Source: Mytilisepta virgata (taxonomy: Eukaryota > Mollusca > Bivalvia > Mytilida > Mytilidae). From it: 64,000 nt of DNA. The position numbers were made by a program, and so were the translations under genes. The stretch lies in assembly GCA_028015205.1 (NCBI GenBank), contig CM051510.1, positions 29,078,580 to 29,142,579 of the forward strand, in the 5' to 3' direction. Below the pieces are notes generated by a model that saw only the letters and a program-made list of their open reading frames with translations, did no database searches and was not told the DNA's origin. Below are positions 10,538-22,014 of this stretch, in pieces. Each line of letters begins with the position of its first letter. Positions within the stretch are counted from its first letter, which is position 1.

Positions 10538-10638
10538 GAAAATCGTATCGACACAAATGACAAAATGGCGGATGTGTTTATAACTGGTATGCCAAACATT
10601 CCTCAGCTGTTCGGCGAGTTGAATCATTTTTCAGTTAG
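10538..10638 (+). CDS. Candidate first coding exon (partial gene)
   Basis: An acceptor-like TAATCTTTTTGCAG precedes 10538. The exon then holds a good initiation context, ACAAAATGGCGG, with ATG at 10565. It reads MADVFITGMPNIPQLFGELN and then HFSV, and ends in GTTAG followed by a donor-like GTAGAG. Without splicing the frame stops at 10640-10642. No downstream exon was identified and the protein is not recognised, so it could be an exon of a gene beyond the window or an orphan. Confidence 0.35.
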
Positions 10639-10642
10639 GTAG

Positions 10643-11386
10643 AGTTTTAAATTTTCTATTGTATCAACAAGTTAAAACAATAAATTCATAAAAATGTCAA
10701 CCGAACAGGTTAAATTGTATAACACGATACCAATAACATTTTAGTGTACACGACAGTATAGACTTTTTAACAGCATTGTTAGTTTATACAATTTCTTTAC
10801 CTAATAAACGAAAATACTGAATACACAGGGATTGAAAATTATTTTTCTGGTATAAAGATTGTTATTATTTACTTGTTAAAATGTCACCTGTAGTCGTTGT
10901 CAGCTGAAACGTGTGCGTCGCATTTCAAGCATAACAATACATATGTTGTACTAAAATGGCGTCTTGCATTCTTCCGGTTTGACTCTGACCAGAAAATGAA
11001 CATTTTATGTAAACAACGAATATCGCACGTTATAAAATATTTAAGAATTGAAATTGTTAGCTTCACCTAATGTGCTAACTACGCTTCGAGTCTTACAAGC
11101 GTTTAAAAGTAAGATATATGCTTAATTCTAGTTCTGTTTATAAAGTGTACGTTTTTAAATATAAAAACAAATAGCTAGACACCCTCAAAATTGTTTTCAA
11201 CTGTAAACTAAATATTTGTTCCACGGTTTTTTGTCCTTAAAAATAATGGTTAATTGCAAATCTAAAGGTTTTAACATAGATCGACTGCCGGGATCAACTG
11301 ATCACCAAAAGTGAAAATGTGCCAAAACAAATAATTACCTTTCCTTCTACATAATTAATATATTAGAGGATCCAGTTGTTTGAGCC
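10643..11386. other. AT-rich non-coding DNA
   Basis: Nothing is recognised. The 60-codon minus frame at 10884-11066 has no supporting feature. Confidence 0.25.
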
Positions 11387-11510
11387 TCAGTGGCATTTGG
11401 AAATGGCGGATTTTAATGTTCTGAGATACACTAAAATAATGGAGAAAAATAATAAAATCAAGAATTACACGAAACTTGTCTACGATTATAAGTTTGAGGA
11501 AGTAAAATAG
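11387..11510 (+). CDS. Candidate short coding exon or small ORF (35 aa)
   Basis: TTTGAGCCTCAG gives a possible acceptor. ATG at 11403 sits in GGAAATGGCGG and opens a 35-codon frame starting MADFNVLRYTKIMEKNNKIK, rich in Lys and Tyr, stopping at 11508-11510. A donor-like GTAAAA occurs just before the stop, so it may be a first exon. The ATGGCGGAT start matches those at 10565 and 58578. The function is unknown. Confidence 0.25.
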
Positions 11511-11878
11511 AATGATTCTGTGCGCATGCTTCTTATGTTTTGCGGCTGTTACGTCCTGAAATTATTATATCTTATTAGCTGATAGTGATTAGAAAATAAT
11601 AGTTGAAATGTGAATTTAATAAGTTATTATTCAGTAAAGTGTAATTAAGATTATACTGTGTGTGAAAATATTCGTTTTACGTTCTGTACATGTTTATGTT
11701 TTAAAAGGTTTCTGAAGTTCATTTCGGAAATCCATAATTCAGGCACACTAACTGTTAATTCCTGCTCTGAATATACTTCTTTTTGAGGTATTTGATGGGG
11801 TGTCTTGATTAATTACATTGAGTATGCGCTTATACCTATATCTACAAGATTAACATGAAAACCGCATAGTTAAAGGGA
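11511..11878. other. AT-rich non-coding DNA
   Basis: Nothing is recognised. Confidence 0.2.
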
Positions 11879-11992
11879 CTATTTCTGGACCTCCACATTT
11901 CGATTTCAGGACCTCAACAATTATATTCCAGGACCTCCTTATGGAGGTCCTGAAATCAAATTGTGGAGGTCCGGAAATAATTGAGGACCTCC
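11879..11992. repeat. Compound inverted repeat built on GGACCTCC
   Basis: GGACCTCC or its complement appears six times, some with one mismatch. The arm ATTTCTGGACCTCCACAT, extending to TTTCAGGACCTC (about 11880-11917), is inverted at about 11944-11980. A second nested pair surrounds TCCTTATGGAGG. It can fold as one long hairpin or as two. Confidence 0.7.
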
Positions 11993-14534
11993 ATAAATAA
12001 TAATAATTTTGACTAATTCCGCGCCTCATAAATTCATATCAGTTGGTTATGTTTTAGATTTTTAAAAATGCTGAGTAAATTTAAATTTGGGTAAGTTGAT
12101 TCGACAAAATAGTTCCTGTTTAATGCGTGTGCATTGGAATATTTGTTCAGACCGGATTTTGAAGCTACACTCATATGTAATTAACTAGAATTAGATAAGC
12201 AATCTAAAGAAATACTATTACAGCCAATCACATTCTTGGATTTAAAAAAAATAAAACAGAATAATGAGAATATTTAACATTATCAATTGTTATGCATGAG
12301 AGAGATAGGCAGGTGTGTATATTCTGGTTATAATTTGCTCGGATTCAAAAACCGTTCTTCATACATATGTATAATTACAAGATTTTTTTTTAAATCAGGG
12401 ATGATATCCAAAATATTTTGAGCCCATGTACATGATTGCACTTTGTCGATAACTGACAAGAGCTCAGAACCACAACATGGAAACTATTCTCAAACTAAGA
12501 AGTCAGTTTTCTTATTTCAAGGAAGTGTTCCATTAAAACGGCGTTTTAATAAAAATGTTCCCTTTTTATAATTTTTCTATCTGGTTTTATGTCAGTTTTA
12601 TCCTCCGATGTCTGAATATAAATTTTATGTCAGCAAGGAGTTGCAAAAGGTATGTATAAATTGTGAAACCTCGAATATATTATATAATTTAATACTAAAT
12701 TGTATCATATCTGAACGTTTTTTTTTACACATTTTGCACAATTTTGCAGATACTGAGGGGACAAAACCATACAAAAATGGGTGCGCGTTTGGACACTTGC
12801 GTTCTGAGTAGAAATCTGTGCGTATGTGTAAGTTTGTTATCGGAATTAACTTTTATATAAAAAAAAACATTTTTCTTTCGAAACAACCAATAAAAACACC
12901 TTTTTAAATAATTACATCCAAATGTTGCTAGATCATACAAAAGCTATATAGGATCGGTGCGTTCTTTCCAAGACCTTTTATTTAAGTAATTATATCACAA
13001 CAACATTTTATAATTATTTTATAATTACATTATTAAATATACAAGCCAACGAAAAGATAAGAAAATACAATAACAGAAGCTTAACCCAACCATCAGAAAA
13101 AAAATAATTTAGTACCTTCTCCCGTTTTCCCCTTGTTCTATTCTTTCTCCAACTTTATGCCCTTCCTCCCTAATTCTCGTTATTTTATCTCATTGATTAA
13201 GGTTTTACAATTTTTTTATCGAAGTTAACCCTTATATCTTGGGTTCCTGATCCCTGGTGCCCCTTTCTCCCGTCGCCCACCCCTTTATAATAAATTAGGT
13301 GATATGCAATCTATTATTAATTAATATCTATCTCTATATCTAATTTGCAATAAATATTCTATTATCTACATATTCCGGCTTTATCATGCTTTGGTTTTTG
13401 GTTTAATTTTTTTTCAAATTATGCAGTTTTAGTTTGGAATAATAATAAAAAAAAAATAAAAGGATCTATATATTTTCTATTTATCTGTAATCCTATAAAA
13501 ATTAATATGTTGAATGAAGTAAATAACGTGTTGTCTCAGCGTGATTCTGTGCAGTTAAAAATAAAATGAATAAATAATCTATAAATAGAATTACACCGGA
13601 AGTTGTGGATACACCATTGTACCTGACCACATTTTACAAACAAAGGTTTGTATTTATACGGTTTTCTCAAATATTTAACGCTAAATTTGAAAACGCTTCG
13701 TTATTATAACATCTGCCGCATTGTTTGTTTTAATCATTTCGTTCATTTCAGATATATATTGCGTAGTTATTATATAATTATATTATAAGACCATACGTTG
13801 GTCATCTATTTTGCGTAATTATAAACTGCAAAATGTTCAAAATGAAAAGGTTAGCATTCAAACTATTCTTAACCTTAACATGATGAAGGTGTACGAATAT
13901 CGATTTGATGATTTTATAGTTTTTTTTTTTTTTTTGCTGTGCCTGTAACAATGAATGATTAGGCATTTCAGTTAACAAGTGATTATTGTTAACCGAATAA
14001 TAATTGTTCTGTAACTTTTATAAGATTGTACTGTTTTTTGTTATTTGATATGTCGTCACGTTGAACAATGTGTTTTGCTGCAAACGTTTACGCCAGATTT
14101 TGTCCATGCAATATTTTAGACAAATTTAAGAAAACATATCTGAAGCGTGCGTCAGACCTCTCACCATACAACAGAGGAATCAAACAAGAAAAATTAAGAT
14201 TAAAAAGAAACATTGTTTTTCTTCAATAGTTTTCAAATACGAAATGTTTATCTATTGACATGATTCACCCAAATAAAGAGAAACGTAAAATAATAACAAA
14301 ATTCAGAAATTCTGATCATGAGTTGTTGCGTGAAACAGGGAGGTACAAAACATTATAATGGAACAGAGACTTTTGTAAGGAATGTAATATTTTATATGTT
14401 CGTCAATTGTAAGAATAATACAAAATTGAGAGAAACCTTTTTAAACAGTTATATAGGAAAAATTGTATAGAAAAATTGAAAAATATTTTGAATCCATCAA
14501 CACCTGATATCATGATATTAAGATAGTAGCGTCT
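11993..14534. other. Long AT-rich intergenic stretch
   Basis: It contains a pyrimidine-rich segment at about 13110-13280 and a poly(T) run near 13920. ACCGGAAGT at 13593 is an isolated ETS-like site. No gene, RNA or repeat boundary is supported. Confidence 0.25.
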
Positions 14535-14716
14535 TTTATACAACAGTCATTAGAACCGAGGAAAGGACACACTTGAACTGTGATAATATACATATTTTCC
14601 TTTTCGTGTTATATATGTATAAATCTGTCTGTATGTTTGTATGATTTGTCTGTATTGCTATGGACCAAATGTTCTTTTTGTTCGCAATAAAGTTTTGAAT
14701 TTGAATTTGAATTGTA
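14535..14716 (+). repeat. Possible non-LTR retroelement 3' tail with TTTGAA repeats
   Basis: The block ends GCAATAAAGTTTTGAATTTG followed by further TTTGAA units. This resembles the short tandem tails of LINE-type elements with an internal AATAAA. No reverse-transcriptase frame is attached, so this is weak. Confidence 0.3.
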
Positions 14717-14780
14717 CGACCACATTGCTGTCCCATTCATGCTTCCCGTGTTTAAATACTAGTAATACACATACTTTATG

Positions 14781-15865
14781 AGCTATTGCCATCACTTGGC
14801 GTCCGGCGTCCGTCGTCATCCATCGTCGTCCTCTGAAACCACTGGGCCAATTGGAACAAAACTTGCAGCAATGGTCCTTAGCTGGTCCTCTTTCAGAATT
14901 ATATCCGATGACCTCGTCTATCATCCAAGATGGCCGCCAAATCTGAATTTAGTTTAACATAGGACTCTATGGGAAATTTACTTAAGCATCTTCTCGTCTT
15001 AAACAACTAGGCCAATTGGAACAAAACTTGACAGCAATGGTCCTTAGGTGGTCCTCTTTTAGAATTATATCTGATGAACGCGCCCGTCATCCAAGATGGC
15101 CACCAGAGCCGAACTTAGTTTAACATAGGACCCTATGGGAAATTTACGTAAATATCTTCTTGTCTGGCCAAATGGAACAAAACTAGGCAGCAATGCTCTT
15201 TAGGTGCTCTTCTTTCAGAATTATATTATCATAAAAAGATAGCCGCCTCAGCCAAAAATAGTTTTACATAGGGTCCGATGGGAAATTTACTTAAAGATCA
15301 TCTTGGCTGAAACCTCTAGGCAATTGGAACAAATGTTGGCCGCAATGATCCTTAGGGGATTCTCTTTCAGAATTATATCCGATGACTTGTCACGTCATCC
15401 AGTATAGCCGCCAGAGTCGAACATAGTTTAACCTGAGTTTCGTGTTGTTCATTGTTTTTTAGTTTTCTGTGTTTATTTGTTGTACTTGTGTTGTTCATTT
15501 GTCTTTCCGGGTTTGTCTGTCCAGTGGATTACGTTTTTTAGTGCTCCTTTGGTATATTTGTCCTTTTAAATAAGGACCCTGTGGGAAATTTACTTAAATA
15601 TCTTCTTGTCTGAAACCACTTGCCCAATTAGAACAAGGATTGGCAGCAGTGGTCCTCATTCATAATTATATCCGATGACCCTGTCCACAATCCAAGATGG
15701 CTGCCAGAGGAACTTAGTTTAACATAGGACCTAATGGGAAAGTTCACTGAATGATATTCTTGATTGAAACCAGTGAGCCAATTGGAACTTGACAGCAATG
15801 TGCCAGGCTGCCAGTCAAGATGGACATAGTCCAGGTGAGCGATACAGGCTCCTGGGAGCCTCTAG
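14781..15865 (+). mobile_element. HINE-like element, AGCTCACCTG family (5' truncated)
   Basis: It starts within the 5' hairpin at AGCTATTGCCATCACTTGGC, followed by GTCCGGCGTCCGTCG. About six core monomers contain CCAATTGGAACAAAACTTG, CCAAGATGG and TTTAACATAGGACC. The end is CAGGTGAGCGATACAGGCTC, the hairpin partner GGGAGCCT and CTAG. A separate insertion lies at 15434-15571. Confidence 0.75.
15434..15571 (+). mobile_element. Solo 3' tail of the retroelement, nested in the HINE-like copy
   Basis: The segment with GTGTTGTTCATTG, TTTATTTGTTGTACTTGTG and GGATTACGTTTTTTAGTGCT closely matches the 3' tail that follows the reverse-transcriptase fragment on the minus strand at 47470-47590. It interrupts a core monomer between GTTTAAC and AGGACCC. 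A 5'-truncated tail fits target-primed reverse transcription. Confidence 0.65.
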
Positions 15866-16311
15866 TAATCAAACATGAGCCTGGTCGGTGGGCCGGGGGC
15901 TCCTCTCCCAATAGTATTGATATGCGCGTATGCCACAATAAAGGGTCGTATTTTCATGCATGCTTTTGCTTTCTAGAATTTTTAACAGGGTCATAATTTT
16001 CGGATAATTGTTTAGAACAGGGTCATGTTTTCTTGATAGTGTATCTTTATAAGTAAATGATAAATAAAACTATGTTTTTATTTTCCTAAACTGTAACTTT
16101 TCCCAATTTGTGATTGCATAACTCGTCCTTAATTTTTATCAATTTTGACATGTAGAATTTTCAAACTGGCGACAAAAATTACACTTGACAATATTTTTGA
16201 ACACAAGATTTTAAATGCCAGCGCGATTGCTGCTAAAATAAATTTGTTTCCATTTTTTTCAAAATCGAGTTAATAGTATAGACAAATGTAAATTTGTTCT
16301 TATATAAACTA
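15866..16311. other. AT-rich non-coding DNA
   Basis: Nothing is recognised. Confidence 0.2.
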
Positions 16312-16711
16312 GTCAACAAAAGAAACGATACAGGGTATAATGCATTTTTCATGTATTAATAATTTCAGATAGTTGTACTAAGCATAAAAATAGACCCACA
16401 CTTCTGATATTCACAGTAGATTGTTTTCTCATCAAAAGCATTGATTTTGCGCAAAAAGGTTGAAATAAAAAAATCCAATTTTTGAGATTTCAAAAATCAC
16501 ATTTTCCAACCCAAAATTAAAAAATCAGTATTTTTACCCCGTTATGTGAATCATAATAATCCTCTTTTGGAAATTTCCATTTTCACCATTTCAAATTTTA
16601 TCCAAATTTCAAAATGAGACGCATTCAATAAAGAAATGAAGTAGCAAACCATTGCCCTCATAAGTTTTTTAAAGGAATACCAAAATATGTGGTCTCTTTA
16701 TTTTTGTTGAC
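16312..16711. mobile_element. TA-flanked MITE, 400 bp
   Basis: It begins GTCAACAAAAGAAACGATAC and ends TTTTTGTTGAC, with TA immediately outside each end. The outer ten bases are a perfect inverted repeat and the next ten are imperfect. There is no internal coding sequence. The TA duplication and GTCAAC ends suggest a Tc1/mariner-mobilised element. Confidence 0.6.
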
Positions 16712-16790
16712 TAGTTGTGATAAATCACTTTTATTACGTAACGCCGTAAACATACTAGTGTAATATTATAGTGTTACTAAAGTTCTTTAT

Positions 16791-16916
16791 GATTCTGTAT
16801 TGGTACTTGTATTGGCTCAGGGTTAGCTGTATTGATCCCGAGGCCCGTTGGGCCGAGGGCCCATACAGCTGTCAGACCGAGAATCAGTATACAGGGCCAA
16901 TGCAGAATCAGCAGCT
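16791..16916. repeat. Hairpin of about 125 bp (GATTCTGTATTGG arms)
   Basis: GATTCTGTATTGG at the left pairs with CCAATGCAGAATC at the right. The centre, GAGGCCCGTTGGGCCGAGGG, flanked by AGCTGTAT and ATACAGCT, also pairs. It resembles the hairpin at 18320-18503, which also has TATTGG arms and a G/C-rich centre. Confidence 0.65.
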
Positions 16917-16999
16917 TTGTAACACTTATATTGAATTCCTATGACAAGTCCGTATGGCAAGCCAGTCTATACAGTATGACCAGTCCGTATGACAAAATA

Positions 17000-17265
17000 G
17001 TCTGTAAAACCGGTCCGTATGGAATTCCATATTGCCCTGTTTGGAAGTTGTATTGCTCTGGTGGATGTATAACGGTGCTATATGACTTTCCATATTGCCC
17101 CTTGGCGAAAATTGGCATGTATTAAATTATTAACCTGCCTGTAAAACCTGTCCGTATTGAATTCCATATCACCGTGTTTGGAAGTTGTATTGCCGTAGTG
17201 GATGAATAACGGGGCAAAAAACTTTCCGTATTGCCCGGGCCAAAAATCTGTATTAAATTATTAAC
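17000..17265 (+). repeat. Two tandem units of about 137 bp
   Basis: TGTAAAACCGGTCCGTATGG followed by AATTCCATATTGCC and TGTTTGGAAGTTGTATTGC recurs near 17139 as TGTAAAACCTGTCCGTATTG with the same order. Each unit ends with TATTAAATTATTAACC. It may form one element with the adjacent hairpin. Confidence 0.55.
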
Positions 17266-17799
17266 CGGATATTACATTTTCATATAAATACCGGTATTTA
17301 TAAAGACCAGTGCAACGTAAAAATATTGGTTGTGCCAAATTTGCCATATTAAGGATATTTTTATCATATTATTTAATAATAACATTTCTGTTCGATTTTG
17401 GTTATTTTTATCAACTGAAATCATCATCCATATACATAATGAAAATATTCACAAGATCCTGTGGTACTGTATATCAGCTGATAATCCCCCCTCTTTTGCT
17501 GACTAAATTTAATTTGACTTTAGATTCCACTTGCATTCTACCTACAATTCTAGCATGAACCAGAACACCAACCTTGCATTATTCTTCCAATGTTTTTTTT
17601 AAATGAACTTTGTATTTCGAGGAATGAATTTTCAAGTTATTTATAAGAAGAATTTTTCAGATTTTGATCGAAGAGATTATTTTTAGAAGAATGAATCAGG
17701 CTAATACGAACCTTGACGTTATATATATGTTTATTAACTAGTTGTGTAAAATATGTTATAAATTGGCTATGCAATACTAAATGTCAAGAACTAATAACA
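17266..17799. other. AT-rich non-coding DNA
   Basis: An 82-codon plus frame at 17310-17558 has no supporting motif. Nothing else is seen. Confidence 0.2.
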
Positions 17800-17810
17800 A
17801 ACAAAAAAAC

Positions 17811-17950
17811 TGGACCAATACGGATTATAGCCTCAATATGGATATCAGGCCTGAAAAACAGGACCAATACGAGTTTTAGCCTCAATATGGAAATATGAGC
17901 CTGAAAAACAGGACCAATATGGATTTCCTCAATATGAAAATAAGGCCTAG
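17811..17950. repeat. Tandem repeats of about 60 bp (GGACCAATA...CTCAATATGG)
   Basis: Three degenerate units contain GGACCAATACG, TTTAGCCTCAATATGG and GGCCTGAAAAACA. The words GGACCAATA and CAATATG also occur in the hairpin at 18320-18503, which suggests one repeat family. Confidence 0.55.
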
Positions 17951-18319
17951 CTAGGCCTATGGATTTGTTTACTTCCGCCATGTTTGCAAGCAGATGACAA
18001 AAACCTAGAAAATCGATGCAAATAATATTGGGAGGAGACAAAGCTATGATTTCTTTCTATAATAGTTGCTTGCGTAAGTATTTAAAAAAATTACTACAAA
18101 AACAACTGTAAGAAAAGAAATTTAGCATGTAACATCACACATCCATCAATGACCTGAAGTCAAGAAAGAAAGAATATGAAGATGTGGCCATCGGAAACTT
18201 TCCAATGAAGGTATATATTTTTTATTTATAAACAAGTGAACAAAAATATCACAATATTTTTTTTCAATTATTATTGACAAGTCATACATTTTCATGATTT
18301 TACACAGCTAGTTAATAAA

Positions 18320-18503
18320 GGGATCATAGATTGGGCTTTTGTCATATTGGTCTAGTATTATGTCCTCGGACAGGTCGCATTGAGCCTCGGACAGCTGCAT
18401 TTGGCACGGCTTCGCCTCGGCCAAATACAGCTATCCTTGGCCCAATACGACTGTCCTTGGACATAATACAGGACCAATATGAAAAAGCCCATTCAATAAC
18501 CCT
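18320..18503. repeat. Near-perfect hairpin of about 180 bp
   Basis: The left arm, TGGGCTTTTGTCATATTGG then TATTATGTCCTCGGACAG, pairs with the right arm CTGTCCTTGGACATAATAC then CCAATATGAAAAAGCCCA. The loop lies in GGCACGGCTTCGCCTCGGCC. The outer AGGG and CCCT also pair. Confidence 0.75.
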
Positions 18504-19184
18504 ATAATATAAAACCAGTAACCTTTATTTTTAGTTGTCACGTTGTACAACATAAATGGAGAGTCAGTACCGCATACCACATCACAACGTCAAATTTCAG
18601 TTCCCTATCTTGTAATATATTAGAATTATTTGGCATTTAAAGACATATTTACGGATACGCCTTCATGAGAAGAAATCATGCCCACTAATCTCTTTAATTC
18701 ATAACAAAACAAATGGTTATTGTCAAATTTTTACAATATGCGCAGTTTTAATTTCAAAATTTTTGGAATGTGATTCGATAAAATATTTCCCGTGTGATGT
18801 GCCCGAGTTGTGGTTGAAAAATCTGTTCCGAACTAATATCTTCTATGAAAGAGATTGAAAATTATTTAGAGCGGATATTGCAGTTATTCTCGTATTTTAA
18901 CGTCATAATATGTACCGGAAGCAAAAGCCGATTATCAGGCTCGGGCAAATAACCAGTTAATTTCCCCGGGACGATAACTTCATTTGACTTCCGGTTGTTA
19001 TCAAACGTTCAAATTTGCACTTATCATTACTAAATATGTGATAATATTTAATCAATTAAATTTAAAAAAAAACACACTTAAGACATGAGTACTGCTTGCT
19101 GATAAGATTTAAATAAACTTTGTACCAAAATTGGTATTAGAAAAAAAATTTTTTAAATAGACAAAAGTGTCCTACTCTAGTTTA
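18504..19184. other. AT-rich non-coding DNA
   Basis: CCGGAAGC and CTTCCGG words occur near 18913 and 18982 without an attached exon. Nothing else is recognised. Confidence 0.2.
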
Positions 19185-19936
19185 AACTAGAACTGTGAGT
19201 GACAGAGTGATACCCCCGCTTGCAATACTAGGCTTGAAACATGTAAAACCCTTAAGTTGGATTATCTCCCTTTACAAGCATCCGACGATAATTACGTTGC
19301 TTTATGAACATCTACATGTGATGCCCGGTCGACGGCCATCTTAAAAATGGCGACTGTCAAAGTAAAAAAAAATTGTAAAAAATTGGAAAACGAAATGTAG
19401 ATCTCTAGTTCTCGAAAACAGTTTACTCGATGATTTCAATATTTTATACAGATATAACCCCATGTTTGTTGTTTCTCCAAATGACACTCACTTCAAGACT
19501 GGGGGCTTAAGATGTATGTTTTAGGGGGATCAAAAGCTGTAGGCGTTTCAATAGAAACATAAAGGTCTTGCATGGAAAAATCTGTTACAATACTGTTCTA
19601 CATGTCATAGCCACTCAAAATTTAATATGTTGGTAGACAAGTATGCGTAGATATGCTTTTTGACTCTGAAATATTCAAAATGGCCGCCGTTGCCATGGAA
19701 ACAGCAAAAATAAGAAACATTTTAAAATTGCTGTAGAGACTTGATACTTGCATGGTTTAAAAATAGGTCACCACAAGTGCTTACGATCGGCCATATTGGA
19801 AAATCCAAGATGGCTGCCACTCGAAAATTTCAAAAAAATTAATTAGCCGTAGAAATTGATATTAGGAGCCCCTGTTGCAATGGAAACGTTGGGGGAACAT
19901 CTGTTACGCTGTGTGTAACAATTATATCTAGTTACA
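19178..19936 (+). repeat. Probable degraded interspersed element with hairpin start
   Basis: It begins at the palindrome CTAGTTTAAACTAG, followed by AACTGTGAGTGACAGAGTGA and a C-rich stretch. It ends with GGGGGAACATCTGTTACGCT and ATATCTAGTTA. Inside are GGCCGCCGTTGCCATGGAAA and CCAAGATGGCTGCC. The layout suggests another member of the hairpin-ended families, but no tandem core is clear. Confidence 0.4.
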
Positions 19937-20312
19937 TCTGCTTTTCAACATTTATGGTTTAGGCCTTTTTACATTACTGAGAATTGAGATTTGCACATTC
20001 ATTGCGTCAGAATTTGTATTGCTGAATTTTCTTGTTACCATTGAATATATATCTCTGTTTTCAAAGAAATATCATCGGAAAATTTCACCAGCCTATCTGC
20101 TTTCTTTTGATACTTGCTTAACATCAATGCTTTTATTTTTTCTGTCATAATATTTAAAATTATTAATACATTTGTTATGCGCTCATTCATGTGTTTCCAT
20201 GCATTGGTTATTTTGCATGTGTGTCACAGATACTTGGATTGATATGCTCCATGACAATAAAGATGTATTATGCACACGTATATCAATCAAACGTTGTTCT
20301 GTGTTTACCTTC

Positions 20313-21335
20313 TTAGTTCACTGGGCCCAAAAGAGCTACTGCCATCACTTGGTGTTCGTTATCCATTGTCATCCATCGTCGTAAACGTTCCTTTAAAGAT
20401 CTTTCCCTCTTGGCAGCAGTGGTCCTTAGGTGGTCCTCTTTCAGAATTGTATTCGATGATCCCGCCCGCCATCCAAGATGACAGCCAGAGCAAGGCCGTA
20501 GTTAGGACCTTTATATTAGTGAGGCAAATAATTTTAAAAATTTCGGCAGGGGGTCTGGGGCCGCTCTCGAAAAATGGTGAGCAATCCTGAATTATGGGCA
20601 TTTCAAGACATATATTTGTATAATAAAAGATGGCATTTTCTGTACATAAATCTACCAGTCTTTTATATTTTGTTGTGGAACAAACTGGATTATTGTGGTA
20701 AAAGATTTCTTTTGAGGTGAAACAACCGAAATGAACATTAAATGTAATGACAGGATTTTTGTTATCGTAATCATTTACCTGATTCTTGAGCCGATCGTTT
20801 TCAACAACTACCAGTTTTTAACCAGCGGTCCATTTGGTTTTCAGAACGTTAATTAAGTAGCGGATACGGATGAGAATGATGGCACTCTGGACATCACTTT
20901 CAGAATATTGTAATATATATGGTGATATTAAAAACTTCATTCCGAAAATGTTTCTGTGGAATAAACGCCCCTGTTATCTTTTTCTTCTTTAAATGAGTAA
21001 TCTCGATGTTTATCTATTACATTTTAGTTCTTAAATAAGTGTTAAACACGGGATGGTTTTTAGTGAGGCAATTGCCTCAGCGGTAGCTACGGCCTTGCAG
21101 AGCTGAACATATCTTAATTAACATAGGACCATGACGGAAAATTCACTTTAAAATCTTGTCTGAAACCAGTGTGTAATTAAGAACCAAATTTGGCAAAAGC
21201 AGTAAGCAAAATGGAAACCAACTTGAACGCAATGTTCCAAACTGCTAACCAAGATGTACAGAGGCAAGCGATTTATTCTGCTTTAAATCTGTAAAGATAT
21301 CCAGCTGAGTGATACAGGCTCCCGGGAGCCTCTAG
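20313..21335 (+). mobile_element. HINE-like element, AGCTCACCTG family, interrupted
   Basis: The head is diverged (TTAGTTCACTGGGCCCAAAA), followed by GCCATCACTTGGTGTTCG and a CGTC-rich piece. Core monomers with CCATCCAAGATG follow, and the tail is GATACAGGCTCCCGGGAGCC then TCTAG. A separate 607-bp element sits in a monomer at 20491-21097. Confidence 0.65.
20491..21097. mobile_element. 607-bp TIR element nested in the HINE-like copy
   Basis: It begins CAAGGCCGTAGTTAGGACC and ends GGTAGCTACGGCCTTG, so the outer 11 bases are inverted copies. GTGAGGCAA also recurs inverted near the right end. CAGAG directly flanks both sides (20486-20490 and 21098-21102), and removing one copy plus the element restores the usual CCAGAGCTGAACAT of the host monomer. 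There is no transposase frame. The superfamily is not assigned. Confidence 0.75.
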
Positions 21336-21336
21336 T

Positions 21337-21696
21337 TTGATTATTTTTATATTTCGGAATTTGCTTTGCAAAATGGTGGATTATCGTTTCGGCTTCCCAT
21401 GCACTACTATTGAGAGATCAATTCATGATATTTATACCTTCTTTGCAGCAAATACTAGTGTCATAGTTTTAAGAGGCTTTAACCCTTCCCCAGAATCCTT
21501 AGCCAGCGGTTTCAACAAATGTAGAAAAACAATAAATGCAATAAGTAATAACAGCATAAGGTACATGTATCGTGCTTATATAATCTCTGAATGTGATCTA
21601 GAATGTCATATTTCTAACGGAGTTTTAATGTCAAGTATGATTTCGGTATCTTTCTATTTGATTTCAGTGTTAAATCACAGACCCATATTGTATTGA
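21337..21696 (+). other. Open frame of 119 codons, doubtful
   Basis: It directly follows the CTAG end of the preceding element. From ATG at 21373 it reads MVDYRFGFPCTTIERSIHDI and onwards, with mixed, protein-like composition (Cys, Pro, Arg, Ser) and no recognised domain. Its length is somewhat above chance for this base composition. It could be a decayed exon or chance. Confidence 0.2.
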
Positions 21697-22014
21697 GTGA
21701 CTGAATTACAAGTAAGGTAATAAATTCCGAAGCAATACTCCTTAAAACCGTTAGTGTTACGGGGTATCTGCCACTGCGATATTTTTAAGAGTTGAAGCAT
21801 TTTATATTTAAAAGGGATTAAGTGGAAGGACGGAGGCTTCAATATTTGGTGAAAAAACAGGCTTAGGATTGAATATCATCTCTAATATTAGTGTATGTTT
21901 TTATTTAAAAGGCAGGCTAAAAAAAACAACAAAAAACAACAAAAACCCAAAGAAATCAAACGGTTATTCTTTAACAAGATTATGACAGAAGCATCTGCTA
22001 CCGGGATATCTTTG

